Position numbers and translations under genes: made by a program. From Eutrigla gurnardus (lineage: Eukaryota; Chordata; Actinopteri; Perciformes; Triglidae): a DNA stretch of 64,000 nt. The notes beneath the pieces are model-generated. The model ran no database searches. It worked only from the letters and a program-made list of their open reading frames with translations, and had not been told where the DNA came from. Shown here in pieces: positions 1 through 10,823 of this stretch. Within the stretch, counting starts at the first letter, position 1. Every line of letters starts with the position of its first letter. The stretch lies in contig OY741282.1 of assembly GCA_963514095.1 (NCBI GenBank), positions 24,260,327-24,324,326 on the forward strand, written 5' to 3'.

Positions 1-269
1 GGTCAAAGAGAAGGAACAACAGATAATCTGATGCATGGACACTGCATGCGTACATTTGACCTCTTTAATCAGACAGGTGTTGGTTTTCTTTTCAGTGGTT
101 GTGTGTTTGTTTAGATTTGACAAATTCAGAGACACTCACATTTGGGGTTTTAAGACAGAAGGACTATTTACATCAGAAACAAATTAAAAAATTTGATTTT
201 TTTTGGCACATTAGGAAGAACATTAGAGGACCCCAGACAAAGCATCCTGATAAAGTTGTTGACTTTTCC

Positions 270-680
270 TCTTGTGCCATTAGCTGATGGAATGTTTTCG
301 TTGTTATTGAAATTTCTTGACAGCATTTGGTTAAATTGTCATAAAATGTGGGACAGACATGCTCAGTCCCCAGAGTTGAATTGCAATAACTGTGATCCCA
401 GTCCTTTCACCCAGCATCCATCATCTGATTTAAACTTTAATTTACCATACACTTTCCCTGTAAACCCGATGATGTCTCAGCCATTTTGAGTTTAGTCATT
501 ATTAGCAAATGTTAGCATGCTAACATGCTAAACTATGCTGACAAACATGGTTCATATCATAGCTACTAAAAATAAGGTTAACATTTTAATTGTGAGCACG
601 TTAGAATGCTGATATGAGCATTTGGCTCAAACGAGCATAGTGTCAGTGTAGCCTCTCAGAACTGCTAGCAGAGCTTAATT
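270..680 (-). repeat. Teleost interspersed repeat, GCTAACATGCTAA family
   Basis: Reading the minus strand, this stretch carries the GTTAGCATGCTAACATTTGC core and then a block resembling the familiar teleost repeat text (a GGGATCACAGTTATTGCAAT block, then a GACAATTT block). It is recognised from memory of common fish repeats, not by a database search, and the class (SINE, LINE or MITE) is not assigned. It lies just downstream of the splice donor of the mucin-like exon at 778-1338, so it would be intronic. No exon was recognised in bases 1-770. Confidence 0.5.
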
Positions 681-777
681 CTTGGTCTTTTTCCACATTT
701 GTTTTGGAATAAAGACTAAACTTAGAAAATAGGCCTATCTACAGTTTTAAAGATTTAAAAAGTATATAAATGAATAC

Positions 778-1338
778 CTGAGCTCAGAGCCTCGGACCTT
801 TCTTTTTCCAGTGTGGTGCTTTTAGTTATACTGGTGGTGGTGCTCCTGGTGGTGCTCCTGGTGGTGGTACTGGTGGTGGTACTGGTGGTACTTGCTGGGC
901 TGGTGTTTTTGGTGGCTGTGGCGGGGCTGATGGTTTGTGTGGTGCTGGATGTAGGACTGGTGCTGATGCTGTTGCTAGAGTCCTGGGTGTTAGTTGTGAT
1001 AGGTCGGGATGAGGAAGAAGATGAAGAGGGCAGGGTTTGTGTTTCTGGTGCAGTTGTCGAGTCTTTAGTGGAGTTTACCACAGTTCTGGCTGTTGTTGGG
1101 GTCGAGGCTGTATTGTTGATGGACAGAGTTGGAGTCGTAGAATTTGTATTGTTGACATAAGCAGTTGACATGGTAGGTTGAGTAGTTGATAAATTCACAG
1201 TTGTAGACTGGGTGCTCACGTTGGTCGACGTGGTCAAAGTCAGTGCAGTTGTTTGAGGGAGTTGTTCGGTATTTTGGGACGTTGATGCAGAAACTGTAAT
1301 ATTGTCCTCCATTGTTACTGCATTGCACAACAGTTGAA
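778..1338 (-). CDS. Mucin-like exon 2 of the downstream-most cassette (cassette 0)
   Basis: This is a 561-nt exon (187 codons) on the minus strand. An acceptor (TTGAATTGCAG) precedes 1338 and a donor (CTCAG|GTATTC) follows 778. Both flanking introns are phase 1, so the exon is symmetric. The product is dominated by Ser and Thr with several N-x-S/T sites and no recognisable globular domain, which is the pattern of a heavily O-glycosylated mucin-like ectodomain. Joined in frame to exon 1 at 2776-2809, its first residues (FQLLCNA) complete a plausible signal peptide with likely cleavage after CNA, leaving a mature N terminus rich in S/T. The 3' exons must lie left of the window, so it is unknown whether the protein is secreted or membrane bound. 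I cannot name the gene. CD34, podocalyxin or endomucin-type sialomucins share this exon layout, but nothing diagnostic is visible. Confidence 0.7.
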
Positions 1339-1825
1339 CTGCAATTCAAGACAAAAGATGTTTGTTTAAAGTACATTTATTAATCTGCTGCTGAAAATAG
1401 TCCCCGAAAAATGCACTAATTCCTCCTGTTTAAGAACTGTATAAGAGACTACAGTGACCAAATATAAAATATAAGGGCTAGGGTTATAAAAATATAAAAC
1501 AGGACCCAGGATCCATACTAAAAGTGTTCATGCGCACAAAAGTCGGGAAAAAATATCAGACTTATAAAACCTTGCCAGTGCACAATTTCCTCTTGTAGTC
1601 TTGTGATGGTGAACTTGGCCGGCATTATTACTGGGGCTCATGTAAGGATGATAGGGAGTGTAATGACTGGCTTTAGTTCCAGAATGTGCTAATTTACACA
1701 ATCCAATGTGTGATATGAAGTGAAATTAAATGTGTGAGAGGCATCATTTTACAGTCTGGCTTGAATTCCCCACCGAACCGTCTGTGTCGCCATTTCCCCC
1801 TGTCTCCATAATGCGCGTACACATT

Positions 1826-2315
1826 AGGGTTGTGAACGATAAACCGATGCGACCGGATATTCGGTTCAACAGGTGAGAGATACGGCCGCATCGGTAGCAG
1901 CCTCCTCAATCGATACGAATTATCAATGAATTCCTAGATGAATCGGTTACAGAGTCATGGATCGGGTATCGCGAGACTTTGAAGCGGTCGGCCGCATCAT
2001 ATCTATGGGCGGCATTACACCAGCGTCTCTAAAACAACGCAAGTTTTTTTTTTTGCGCCAGTGCCATACAGCCACAATGTTTGGGGATATGTGGTATTTT
2101 ACATATTTGAAAAGAAACTATTGTACTGTCACTTTCATAGAATCAGCTTCTTTATTTTATAAAATATCTACAACAAATATTAACCGTAGAATCGAATCGT
2201 ATCCTTCTTACACTGTATGGAATGGATTTGAATCGAATCGGTCTGTAATAAAAGGATATCGTTTGAATCGAATCGTAACCTGTGTATCTAGATGCATATC
2301 GAACCGTTTATCAAG
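1826..2315. mobile_element. Degenerate hAT-like non-autonomous element (tentative)
   Basis: The left side carries AGGGTTGTGAACGATAAACC and the right side is dense in GAATCGAATCG motifs that invert to ACGATTCGATTC. That resembles the ends of fish hAT-type non-autonomous elements. No clean terminal inverted repeat or 8-bp target duplication could be fixed by eye. It lies inside the intron between exons 1 and 2 of cassette 0. Confidence 0.25.
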
Positions 2316-2775
2316 GTAAAAGTAAAAAACAATGTTACACAACAAAGAAGCATTCTGTTGTGTAATGCTAACCCTCATCAGGGAGAACCAGCTTGTGATG
2401 GTAATGTCATTGAGTTAACTTGTGATCTGTTCTTAAGAGATCTTGTAACTTGAATTGTGAAATAATTGTCTTGAAACAAGCCTGATATAATCATAAACAG
2501 GAAATGATATCGCCCAAACAGCAAGTTAAATTAAATGGAAAGGACATTTTTTTGCAATGGAGAATGGATATTAATCAGAATTCACATGTCTTTTTCCCAC
2601 AACCTCATCCAGCTAAACTTTTCTTCAATCTAGCAAATTATCTTGACACTTCATATGATCTCCCCCATACTCTGACTTGCTCAAGACATTGACAAGTCTT
2701 ATACATAAAAAGAAATCAGATTTCAAGGCAAGTAACCGCATCAAATAGCATGCACTAATGTTACAGTTTACTTAC

Positions 2776-2809
2776 ATGTTATCAGAGTTTGCAGGCTGAC
2801 CCTCAACAT
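2776..2809 (-). CDS. Exon 1 (signal-peptide start) of mucin-like cassette 0
   Basis: On the minus strand an ATG at 2809 opens eleven codons (MLRVSLQTLIT) plus one base, followed at once by a consensus donor GTAAGT. The phase-1 junction matches the phase-1 acceptor of the mucin-like exon at 1338. The join gives MLRVSLQTLITFQLLCNA, a hydrophobic signal peptide. This is too short for ORF calling. Support comes from the splice sites, the sensible joined peptide, and close similarity to the equivalent exon in the four upstream tandem copies (shared SLQ-x-L pattern and donor position). The intron to exon 2 is 1,437 nt. Confidence 0.68.
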
Positions 2810-2910
2810 TGTGCTCTTTTCACTGTATATCTCCGCAAACACTTGTAGCTGCAGCTGTGTGCTCTGTGCTCCCCATGGACAGGCGGCTGCCTGTGACTGG
2901 AAGTGACTTA

Positions 2911-2951
2911 TTATAACAGCCTGGGGGCGTGGCTATGTGATGACTGAGTCA
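2911..2951 (-). promoter_or_regulatory. Candidate core promoter of mucin-like cassette 0
   Basis: A TATA-like TTATAA lies at 2911-2916, about 105 nt upstream of the ATG. Immediately upstream on the minus strand are a GCCACGCCCCC box (2923-2933, Sp1/KLF type) and a perfect AP-1 heptamer TGAGTCA (2945-2951) inside a wider near-palindrome. The TATA-to-ATG distance is the same in the tandem copies, which supports function. The factor names are motif matches only. Confidence 0.5.
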
Positions 2952-3205
2952 CATAAAAAAAGGGGGGGGGGATCATATATGAAGATATAAAAACTGAAGA
3001 CCACAGGAAGTAACATTATAGTGAGACTGTACCGGTAGTATATTTTTAGAATGAAAAGTACCTGTGTATCCTGTGTACCTTTTATTGTACTTTATTCAAT
3101 ATGGTATCGTTATATAGCAGCTGTTTTCAACAACTGGGCTGGAACCCATTAGTGGGCCTCACAGCGCCATCTAGTGGGTTGCACCGATACCGCCATATGG
3201 TTAGA

Positions 3206-3776
3206 TTGTATTCCTCTCCTTTTTCCTGGTAGTCATCTTACTCTCATTTTTCCTGGTACTGTGTCTTCCTCTCCCATGTCCCAGTACTCCTCTTCTTCTC
3301 CCTTGTTCTGGTACTCATGTTACTCTCCCTTGTCCTGGTATTGTCCTTCCTCTCCCTTATTCTGGTACTCATCTTACTTTCCCTTGTCCTGGTATTCTCC
3401 TTCCTCTCCCTTGTCCTGGTACTCATCTTACTCTCCCTTGTCCTGGTATTCTCCTTCCTCTCCCTTGTCCTGGTATGCGTCTTCCTCTCCCTTGTCCTTG
3501 TACTCATCTTACTCTCCCTTATTCTGGTACTCATCTTACTTTCCCTTGTCCTGGTATTCTCCTTCCTCTCCCTTGTCCTGGTACTCATCTTACTCTCCCT
3601 TGTCCTGGTATTCTCCTTCCTCTCCCTTGTCCTGGTATGCGTCTTCCTCTCCCTTGTCCTTGTACTCATCTTACTCTCCCTTATTCTGGTACTCATCTTA
3701 CTTTCCCTTGTCCTGGTACTCTCCTTCCTCTCCCTTGTCCTGGTATGCGTCTTCCTCTCCCATGCCCTGGTACTCG
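3206..3776. repeat. 27-bp minisatellite, copy 1
   Basis: It is built of 27-bp units of the form TCTCCCTTGTCCTGGTA plus a variable 10-mer (TTCTCCTTCC, CTCATCTTAC, TGCGTCTTCC). There are about 20 units, the first few degenerate. As 27 is a multiple of 3 and the units lack stops, long frames stay open on both strands (for example Ser/Pro/Trp/Tyr repeats on plus and Thr/Arg/Glu repeats on minus). These are composition artefacts, not genes. Equivalent blocks lie at about 7311-7816, 11347-11851 and 15383-15995. Confidence 0.9.
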
Positions 3777-4029
3777 TATATCTCGTACATATATTTGTGT
3801 TTGTATCTAATCAAATATGAACAGCTGTTCACTTTGACTTTAGCCTATATGTTGTTGAACATGATGTTATCTGTTCTGACATACTGTATGAAAGCATTTG
3901 TAAATTTGTGGCTTGTGGCCGAAGGCTATGGAGCCACGGCTAGTATAACATGCACATAAATGGCTGACTGAAATGTTGGCTGGGCGATTGGCATTATTAA
4001 TGTGACTACTAGCTAACTTTAACATTGCT

Positions 4030-4200
4030 ATTATTATTGGGTCAGAACTACAAGTTGTCCAATACTTTGACTTGCAAAACGAATGGCACTCCCCTCAGCC
4101 TCAGCTGTAGGTTACATGTGCTTATGTCTGCATGCTAACATGTTAAAACAAGAAGCCAAACATTATATGTGCCAAATAGCATATCAAATCGCATGTTACC
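4030..4200 (-). repeat. Fragment of the GCTAACATGCTAA teleost repeat inside the unit
   Basis: On the minus strand the stretch carries a CAGCTGAGGCTGAGGGGAGT block followed by TTTTGCAAGTCAAAGTATTGG, which resembles another part of the same teleost repeat seen at 270-680. Copies recur at the same offset in units 2-4 (about 8070-8240, 12106-12276, 16250-16420). Confidence 0.45.
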
Positions 4201-4274
4201 ATGGTGACATTGGCATTTTTGCTGTGACTAAGTACAGTCTCACAGAGACAAGTACAGTCTCACAGGAATCTTAC

Positions 4275-4811
4275 CTGAGCAATTCTGGCTGACAGAGCCA
4301 GTTTCCTTATTTGAAGAGCTGCTGTTGATGCTGCTGTTAGGTGGGCTGGTTGTGGACATGGTTGGTGTAGTCTGGATCACAGAGGTTGCATCTGACCCTG
4401 AAGTTGAGTGAGATGGTGGGATGGAAGATGCTTGAACTGAGGAGGAGTCCACTGGTGATGAAGCTGGATCGTTGACAGTGCTGGTGGTGCTGGTTTCTCC
4501 CATCCTGCCTGTCACTCGGTTGGTGGATTGAGCAGGTACTGTAAAGTTGCCATCAGCATCACTGGTGGACTGAGCTGAATTTGTAGCAGTTACCTCAGCA
4601 TGTGACGGGGTAGGTCGGGTGGATGAGTACTGGAGAGTTGTGGCCGGTATGACTTGTGAGGCATCCTCTGTCACCTGTTTGGTTGTGTGTTCAAAGTCTG
4701 TATCAGCTGTGGGAGTAAGAGAGGTTTGTCGTCCTCTTGCAAATTCTGATGGTGTTGTTTGGACGTTGGAAGCTGCATTCTGTCCCATTGGGGCACGGCA
4801 CAACGGCAGCC
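4275..4811 (-). CDS. Mucin-like exon 2, tandem copy 1
   Basis: This is a 537-nt exon (179 codons) with an acceptor TTGACTTTGCAG before 4811 and a consensus donor CTCAG|GTAAGA after 4275. Phase 1 on both sides means it can be skipped or repeated without breaking frame. Joined to an exon 1 of the unit, it starts WLPLCRAPMGQNAAS, the second half of a signal peptide followed by a Ser/Thr/Pro-rich domain. Several N-x-S/T sites occur, and one Cys sits near the 3' end (SQNCS). There is no stop and no membrane segment, so further exons are needed. The splice sites and frame are intact. The matching exon 1 of this copy has a damaged donor, so use of this exon may depend on an upstream exon 1. Confidence 0.68.
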
Positions 4812-6445
4812 CTGCAAAGTCAAGAGATATCTGTTGATCACAACATTGAAACTCTAGATTGGATGGCTTAATGCTGAAAAAATAAAAAAGAACAGCATAT
4901 TTTTCAAGGTTTTCAGGTTTCAGGTTTGTGAGAGAGGTAGAATTTGAATCCCAAGGTACTAGATTAATCCAAACACTTATGATGAGCAATCTTATTGTGC
5001 AGCTAGCTAACTTTAACAGTGCTAGTGTTTTATCATTAAACTAGTACTGTAAACACAGGCGGTATTAGACGAGGACTGTACTTCTTGAATTGGTAGCTTA
5101 ACAGTTAATACACAGGAAGCAGCATTACAGTGTTGCTTGCTCCTTTTGTCCAGATTCAAATACCTTGACAACTACTGAGATGGTAGGTCACATCCCTTCC
5201 TGTGTCCCCCATAGAACCATATTTGGAAAAATATGTACAGTAATATTTGAACAGTAGTCAACGGTAAGACACACTTTTTTTTTTTTGGATCTTTAAGAAA
5301 AAAAATTGAATAACTCCAGCTTTGTCCTTTATGTTTCATAGAAAGAGATTTCCAACATTAATCTTCAGGATGCTTTCATCAGTCACCACAGTGGACAGTG
5401 TGGACAGGGTCAAGCTGCTGTTTTAATTTACAGATCACTTAAATCATCATATTTCTTCCATCGACGTGACAGATCTTATTCCTAGCAACCACTACTGCAG
5501 CGTTGTTGTCAATTGATACTGATGGCGCCATGGATATATCACTCTCGACTGATTGGTTGGGGCAAAATACCCCAACGGCGTTAATGAACACAAACAATGT
5601 AAGACTGAATAACGAAGCGAACAAAATGGCAATTGTGAATAAAATGAACATGTATCACATTAATGTAGGTTCACTTACATTACAAGGAATACTACAGTTG
5701 CATGAGACTCATATTTGAACGTATCAACTGGAAATAAAAATTGTGACAGAGGAGAAGGGTGTGTGTTTTTTTTTAAGATGGGGAGGAGGATGTGTGTGTG
5801 TGCCAGTTTAGGGTGGAGGGGGGGGCGGGGTAGTAGTTCCTATGAAGTCCCAACAGTATTTTTAAAATATATATCAGCAGTATTAGAAGTTGGATTTTTT
5901 TGTTTTAAATGGCAACGTAAGTAACTAATAGTTTACAAAGTACAAAGTATAAACTTGCTTTATGGTTTTTTGCATGTATACTATTTAATTGTATTATATT
6001 TCTTGCAGAATATTACATTATTAAGTGCTCAGAAATGTGTGCACAAATCTATAAATATATATTCTTTTTCTTTAACATTATTTTCGGTAACAAAACTGAA
6101 ATGTACCTGCAAAGTTATACTTTAATTGTTAATGGGAATTTATTCAATTGTAGTTTTCATCATAATTTACTAATAATGGCCCATTTATCTGTAATTCCAC
6201 CGAAACAAAACTGAAATCAAACTGTGGTTGTGTGGTTTAAAAAGATAGGCTGAAAGTGAAACTCAATTATAAACAGATAATAGATAAAGATAATTTTACT
6301 TGTTTCTTAGCCAAGAAGTGTGAATCGACATGTCAAATAAACAACTGGGATCACCTCACCCATCTGTTATTTTTGTGATAATTTCATCTAATTCCATTAT
6401 TTTAAGAAATAGTGTTCTAAGAGTTAGATATTTATCAAATGTTAA

Positions 6446-6652
6446 AGGGTGTAACCGTTTTATTCAACTTTTTTTCCAGTTAATATTAATACGATTAATT
6501 AATATAAGATTCATAAGTTTAAACGCATTCATATCGATTATTGGTGAAGCCAAAGCGATTCATACTATTTATTTATTTTAGCTGATCGATTTAGTTGAAT
6601 TGGTAGGACTGACAACCGATTCATTGATGCATCGCATGAATCGTTACACTAC
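6446..6652. mobile_element. Short hAT-like MITE within the unit (tentative)
   Basis: The left side reads GGGTGTAACCGTTTTATTC. The right side reads CGCATGAATCGTTACACTAC, which inverts to GTAGTGTAACGATTCATGCG, so the ends are imperfect inverted repeats around an AT-rich core of about 200 bp. The same element sits at the same offset in the other copies (about 10484-10690, 14520-14725, 18667-18873), so it was present before the duplication. No target duplication was confirmed. Confidence 0.3.
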
Positions 6653-6754
6653 AATATTTTTTATATATAAATATTGGTTGGTGTTCTTCAGCGGGCAATA
6701 CTTCTGTCTTCAGGGCCGAGCAACATTCAAGTGTGGGTGCATGGCAGAGTTTAC

Positions 6755-6787
6755 TCATGCTAGCAGAATTTGCAGGCCGAACCTCAT
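6755..6787 (-). pseudogene. Exon 1 of tandem copy 1, splice donor lost
   Basis: The ATG at 6787 opens MRFGLQILLA, but the next bases are TGAGTAAAC. Copy 4 has TGTGAGTAAAC here and cassette 0 has TGTAAGTAAAC. Copy 1 thus lacks 2 bp, which removes the donor GT and puts an in-frame TGA directly after codon 10. A transcript starting here could not splice normally into exon 2 through this site. The TATA-like TTATAA at 6890-6895 is kept. A cryptic donor elsewhere cannot be excluded. Confidence 0.65.
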
Positions 6788-6889
6788 CACTGTGGTTTTC
6801 TTTAAATCGAAGACTCGCGTGGTGCATGCAGCTCTGTGTTCGTTGTGTGTGGATAGTCGGAGTGTGTCTGTCTGATAGTGACTGACTGA

Positions 6890-6895
6890 TTATAA
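6890..6895 (-). promoter_or_regulatory. TATA-like element of copy 1
   Basis: TTATAA lies about 105 nt upstream of the exon 1 ATG, the same spacing as in cassette 0 (2911-2916). The AP-1 and GC boxes of cassette 0 are not conserved here. Confidence 0.4.
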
Positions 6896-8314
6896 GAGCA
6901 TAGATGGGTGAGGCCAAATGTTGGAGGTTTAAGGATGCCTTCTTTCATCAGGGAGCAGAACGTACATTTTTCTTTATTTGGATCTCAACACAAGCAAAAA
7001 ATTACAATAATCTGAATTGTTTAAATGATCTTCTTCATATTATAAGCTTTGTTAAATGTTATTATCATTTTGGACTCCTCACTGCTTCGGTTTGTGGCTG
7101 CCTGGTGCTGAAACGCTGCAGGGAGGGGAGGGGGGGCTGCTCGGCCAACCACGCACCTATCACAGTACAGGTTGTGTTTCTTGTGTTTTTTTAAAGTTGC
7201 GATTCGGAACGCTGATGCTCTGACAGCAAAAGCAGCATTCAAAAAACGTTTAAAAATGCATGTGGTAATATTTTGTATGTTCTGAGCTAGTCTGTCAAGT
7301 ACTCGTATATTATACTTGTCCTTGTACTCATCTTACTCTCCCTTATTCTGGTACTCATCTTACTTTCCCTTGTCCTGGTACTCTCCTTCCTCTCCCTTAT
7401 TCTGGTACTCATCTTACTTTCCCTTGTCCTGGTATTCTCCTTCCTCTCCCTTGTCCTGGTACTCATCTTACTCTCCCTTGTCCTGGTATTCTCCTTCCTC
7501 TCCCTTGTCCTGGTATGCGTCTTCCTCTCCCTTGTCCTTGTACTCATCTTACTCTCCCTTATTCTGGTACTCATCTTACTTTCCCTTGTCCTGGTATTCT
7601 CCTTCCTCTCCCTTGTCCTGGTACTCATCTTACTCTCCCTTGTCCTGGTATTCTCCTTCCTCTCCCTTGTCCTGGTATGCGTCTTCCTCTCCCTTGTCCT
7701 TGTACTCATCTTACTCTCCCTTATTCTGGTACTCATCTTACTTTCCCTTGTCCTGGTACTCTCCTTCCTCTCCCTTGTCCTGGTATGCGTCTTCCTCTCC
7801 CATGCCCTGGTATTCGTATATCTCGTACATATATTTGTGTTTGTATCTAATCAAATATGAACAGCTGTTCACTTTGACTTTAGCCTATATGTTGTTGAAC
7901 ATGATGTTATCTGTTCTGACATACTGTATGAAAGCATTTGTAAATTTGTGGCTTGTGGCCGAAGGCTATGGAGCCACGGCTAGTATAACATGCACATAAA
8001 TGGCTGACTGAAATGTTGGCTGGGCGATTGGCATTATTAATGTGACTACTAGCTAACTTTAACATTGCTATTATTATTGGGTCAGAACTACAAGTTGTCC
8101 AATACTTTGACTTGCAAAACGAATGGCACTCCCCTCAGCCTCAGCTGTAGGTTACATGTGCTTATGTCTGCATGCTAACATGTTAAAACAAGAAGCCAAA
8201 CATTATATGTGCCAAATAGCATATCAAATCGCATGTTACCATGGTGACATTGGCATTTTTGCTGTGACTAAGTACAGTCTCACAGAGACAAGTACAGTCT
8301 CACAGGAATCTTAC

Positions 8315-8851
8315 CTGAGCAATTCTGGCTGACAGAGCCAGTTTCCTTATTTGAAGAGCTGCTGTTGATGCTGCTGTTAGGTGGGCTGGTTGTGGACATG
8401 GTTGGTGTAGTCTGGATCACAGAGGTTGCATCTGACCCTGAAGTTGAGTGAGATGGTGGGATGGAAGATGCTTGAACTGAGGAGGAGTCCACTGGTGATG
8501 AAGCTGGATCGTTGACAGTGCTGGTGGTGCTGGTTTCTCCCATCCTGCCTGTCACTCGGTTGGTGGATTGAGCCGGTACTGTAAAGTTGCCATCAGCATC
8601 ACTGGTGGACTGAGCTGAATTTGTAGCAGTTACCTCAGCATGTGACGGGGTAGGTCGGGTGGATGAGTACTGGAGAGTTGTGGCCGGTATGACTTGTGAG
8701 GCATCCTCTGTCACCTGTTTGGTTGTGTGTTCAAAGTCTGTATCAGCTGTGGGAGTAAGAGAGGTTTGTCGTCCTCTTGCAAATTCTGATGGTGTTGTTT
8801 GGACGTTGGAAGCTGCATTCTGTCCCATTGGGGCACGGCACAACGGCAGCC
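8315..8851 (-). CDS. Mucin-like exon 2, tandem copy 2
   Basis: This 537-nt phase 1-1 exon shares acceptor, donor and reading frame with copy 1. The coding sequence is essentially the same protein; visible changes include a silent-looking AGC-to-GGC-context change near 8574 and a different intron end (ACACTC instead of ATATCTC) before the acceptor. No stop or frameshift was seen. Its role depends on which exon 1 it joins. Confidence 0.66.
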
Positions 8852-10790
8852 CTGCAAAGTCAAGAGTGTCTGTTGATCACAACATTGAAACTCTAGATTG
8901 GATGGCTTAATGCTGAAAAAATAAAAAAGAACAGCATATTTTTCAAGGTTTTCAGGTTTCAGGTTTGTGAGAGAGGTAGAATTTGAATCCCAAGGTACTA
9001 GATTAATCCAAACACTTATGATGAGCAATCTTATTGTGCAGCTCGCTAACTTTAACAGTGCTAGTGTTTTATCATTAAACTAGTACTGTAAACACAGGCG
9101 GTATTAGACGAGGACTGTACTTCTTGAATTGGTAGCTTAACAGTTAATACACAGGAAGCAGCATTACAGTGTTGCTTGCTCCTTTTGTCCAGATTCAAAT
9201 ACCTTGACAACTACTGAGATGGTAGGTCACATCCCTTCCTGTGTCCCCCATAGAACCATATTTGGAAAAATATGTACAGTAATATTTGAACAGTAGTCAA
9301 CGGTAAGACACACTTTTTTTTTTTTGGATCTTTAAGAAAAAAAATTGAATAACTCCAGCTTTGTCCTTTATGTTTCATAGAAAGAGATTTCCAACATTAA
9401 TCTTCAGGATGCTTTCATCAGTCACCACAGTGGACAGTGTGGACAGGGTCAAGCTGCTGTTTTAATTTACAGATCACTTAAATCATCATATTTCTTCCAT
9501 CGACGTGACAGATCTTATTCCTAGCAACCACTACTGCAGCGTTGTTGTCAATTGATACTGATGGCGCCATGGATATATCACTCTCGACTGATTGGTTGGG
9601 GCAAAATACCCCAACGGCGTTAATGAACACAAACAATGTAAGACTGAATAACGAAGCGAACAAAATGGCAATTGTGAATAAAATGAACATGTATCACATT
9701 AATGTAGGTTCACTTACATTACAAGGAATACTACAGTTGCATGAGACTCATATTTGAACGTATCAACTGGAAATAAAAATTGTGACAGAGGAGAAGGGTG
9801 TGTGTTTTTTTTTAAGATGGGGAGGAGGATGTGTGTGTGTGCCAGTTTAGGGTGGAGGGGGGGGCGGGGTAGTAGTTCCTATGAAGTCCCAAGAGTATTT
9901 TTAAAATATATATCAGCAGTATTAGAAGTTGGATTTTTTTGTTTTAAATGGCAACGTAAGTAACTAATAGTTTACAAAGTACAAAGTACAAACTTGCTTT
10001 ATGTTTTTTTGCATGTATACTATTTAATTATTAGTATTATATTTCTTGCAGAATATTACATTATTAAGTGCTCAGAAATGTGTGCACAAATCTATAAATA
10101 TATATTATTTTTCTTTAACATTATTTTCGGTAACAAAACTGAAATGTACCTGCAAAGTAATACTTTAATTGTTAATGGGAATTTATTCAATTGTAGTTTT
10201 CATCATAATTTCCTAATACTGGCCCATTTATCTGTAATTCCACCGAAACAAAACTGAAATCAAACTGTGGTTGTGTGGTTTAAAAAGATAAAAGTGAAAC
10301 TCAATTATAAACAGATAATAGATAAAGATAATTTTACTTGTTTCTTAGCCAAGAAGTGTGAATCGACATGTCAAATAAACAACTGGGATCACCTCACCCA
10401 TCTGTTATTTTTGTGATAATTTCATCTAATTCCATTATTTTAAGAAATAGTGTTCTAAGAGTTAGATATTTATCAAATGTTAAAGGGTGTAACCGTTTTA
10501 TTCAACCATTTTTCCAGTTAATATTAATACGATTAATTAATATAAGATTCATAAGTTTAAACGCATTCATATCGATTATTGGTGAAGCCAAAGCGATTCA
10601 TACTATTTATTTATTTTAGCTGATCGATTTAGTTGAATTGGTAGGACTGACAACCGATTCATTGATGCATCGCATGAATCGTTACACTACTATATTTTAT
10701 ATATAAATATTGGTTGGTGTTCTTCAGCGGGCAATACTTCTGTCTTCAGGGCCGAGCAACATTCAAGTGTGGGTGCATGGCAGAGTTTAC

Positions 10791-10823
10791 TCATGCTAGC
10801 AGAATTTGCAGGCCGAACCTCAT
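10791..10823 (-). pseudogene. Exon 1 of tandem copy 2, splice donor lost
   Basis: The ATG at 10823 opens MRFGLQILLA followed by TGAGTAAAC: the same 2-bp donor loss as in copies 1 and 3. A TATA-like TTATAA remains at 10926-10931. Confidence 0.65.

Larger units (their letters stand above)
3206..7298 (-). repeat. Tandem cassette copy 1 (about 4.04-kb unit)
   Basis: This is the leftmost of four direct copies. In minus-strand order it holds a promoter, an exon 1 remnant (6755-6787), a mucin-like exon 2 (4275-4811) and a 27-bp minisatellite (about 3206-3776). Its right end is the sequence CTGTCAA at 7292-7298, the same junction as in the other copies. Its left side runs into degenerate minisatellite, so this copy retains the ancestral left edge. 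Like copy 4 it has GGTACTCGTATA at the minisatellite end and AGATATC before the exon 2 acceptor, whereas copies 2 and 3 differ at both places. Confidence 0.9.

Noticed and set aside
813..1160. Plus-strand frame rich in Val and Leu opposite the mucin exon
   Set aside because: It is the antisense shadow of Ser/Thr codon repeats; the minus strand has matching splice sites and a signal peptide.
3174..3959. Long plus- and minus-strand frames over the minisatellites (also 7287-7999, 11323-12035, 15359-16179)
   Set aside because: Stop-free 27-bp repeats keep several frames open at once on both strands; no splice sites, domain or start context support a protein.
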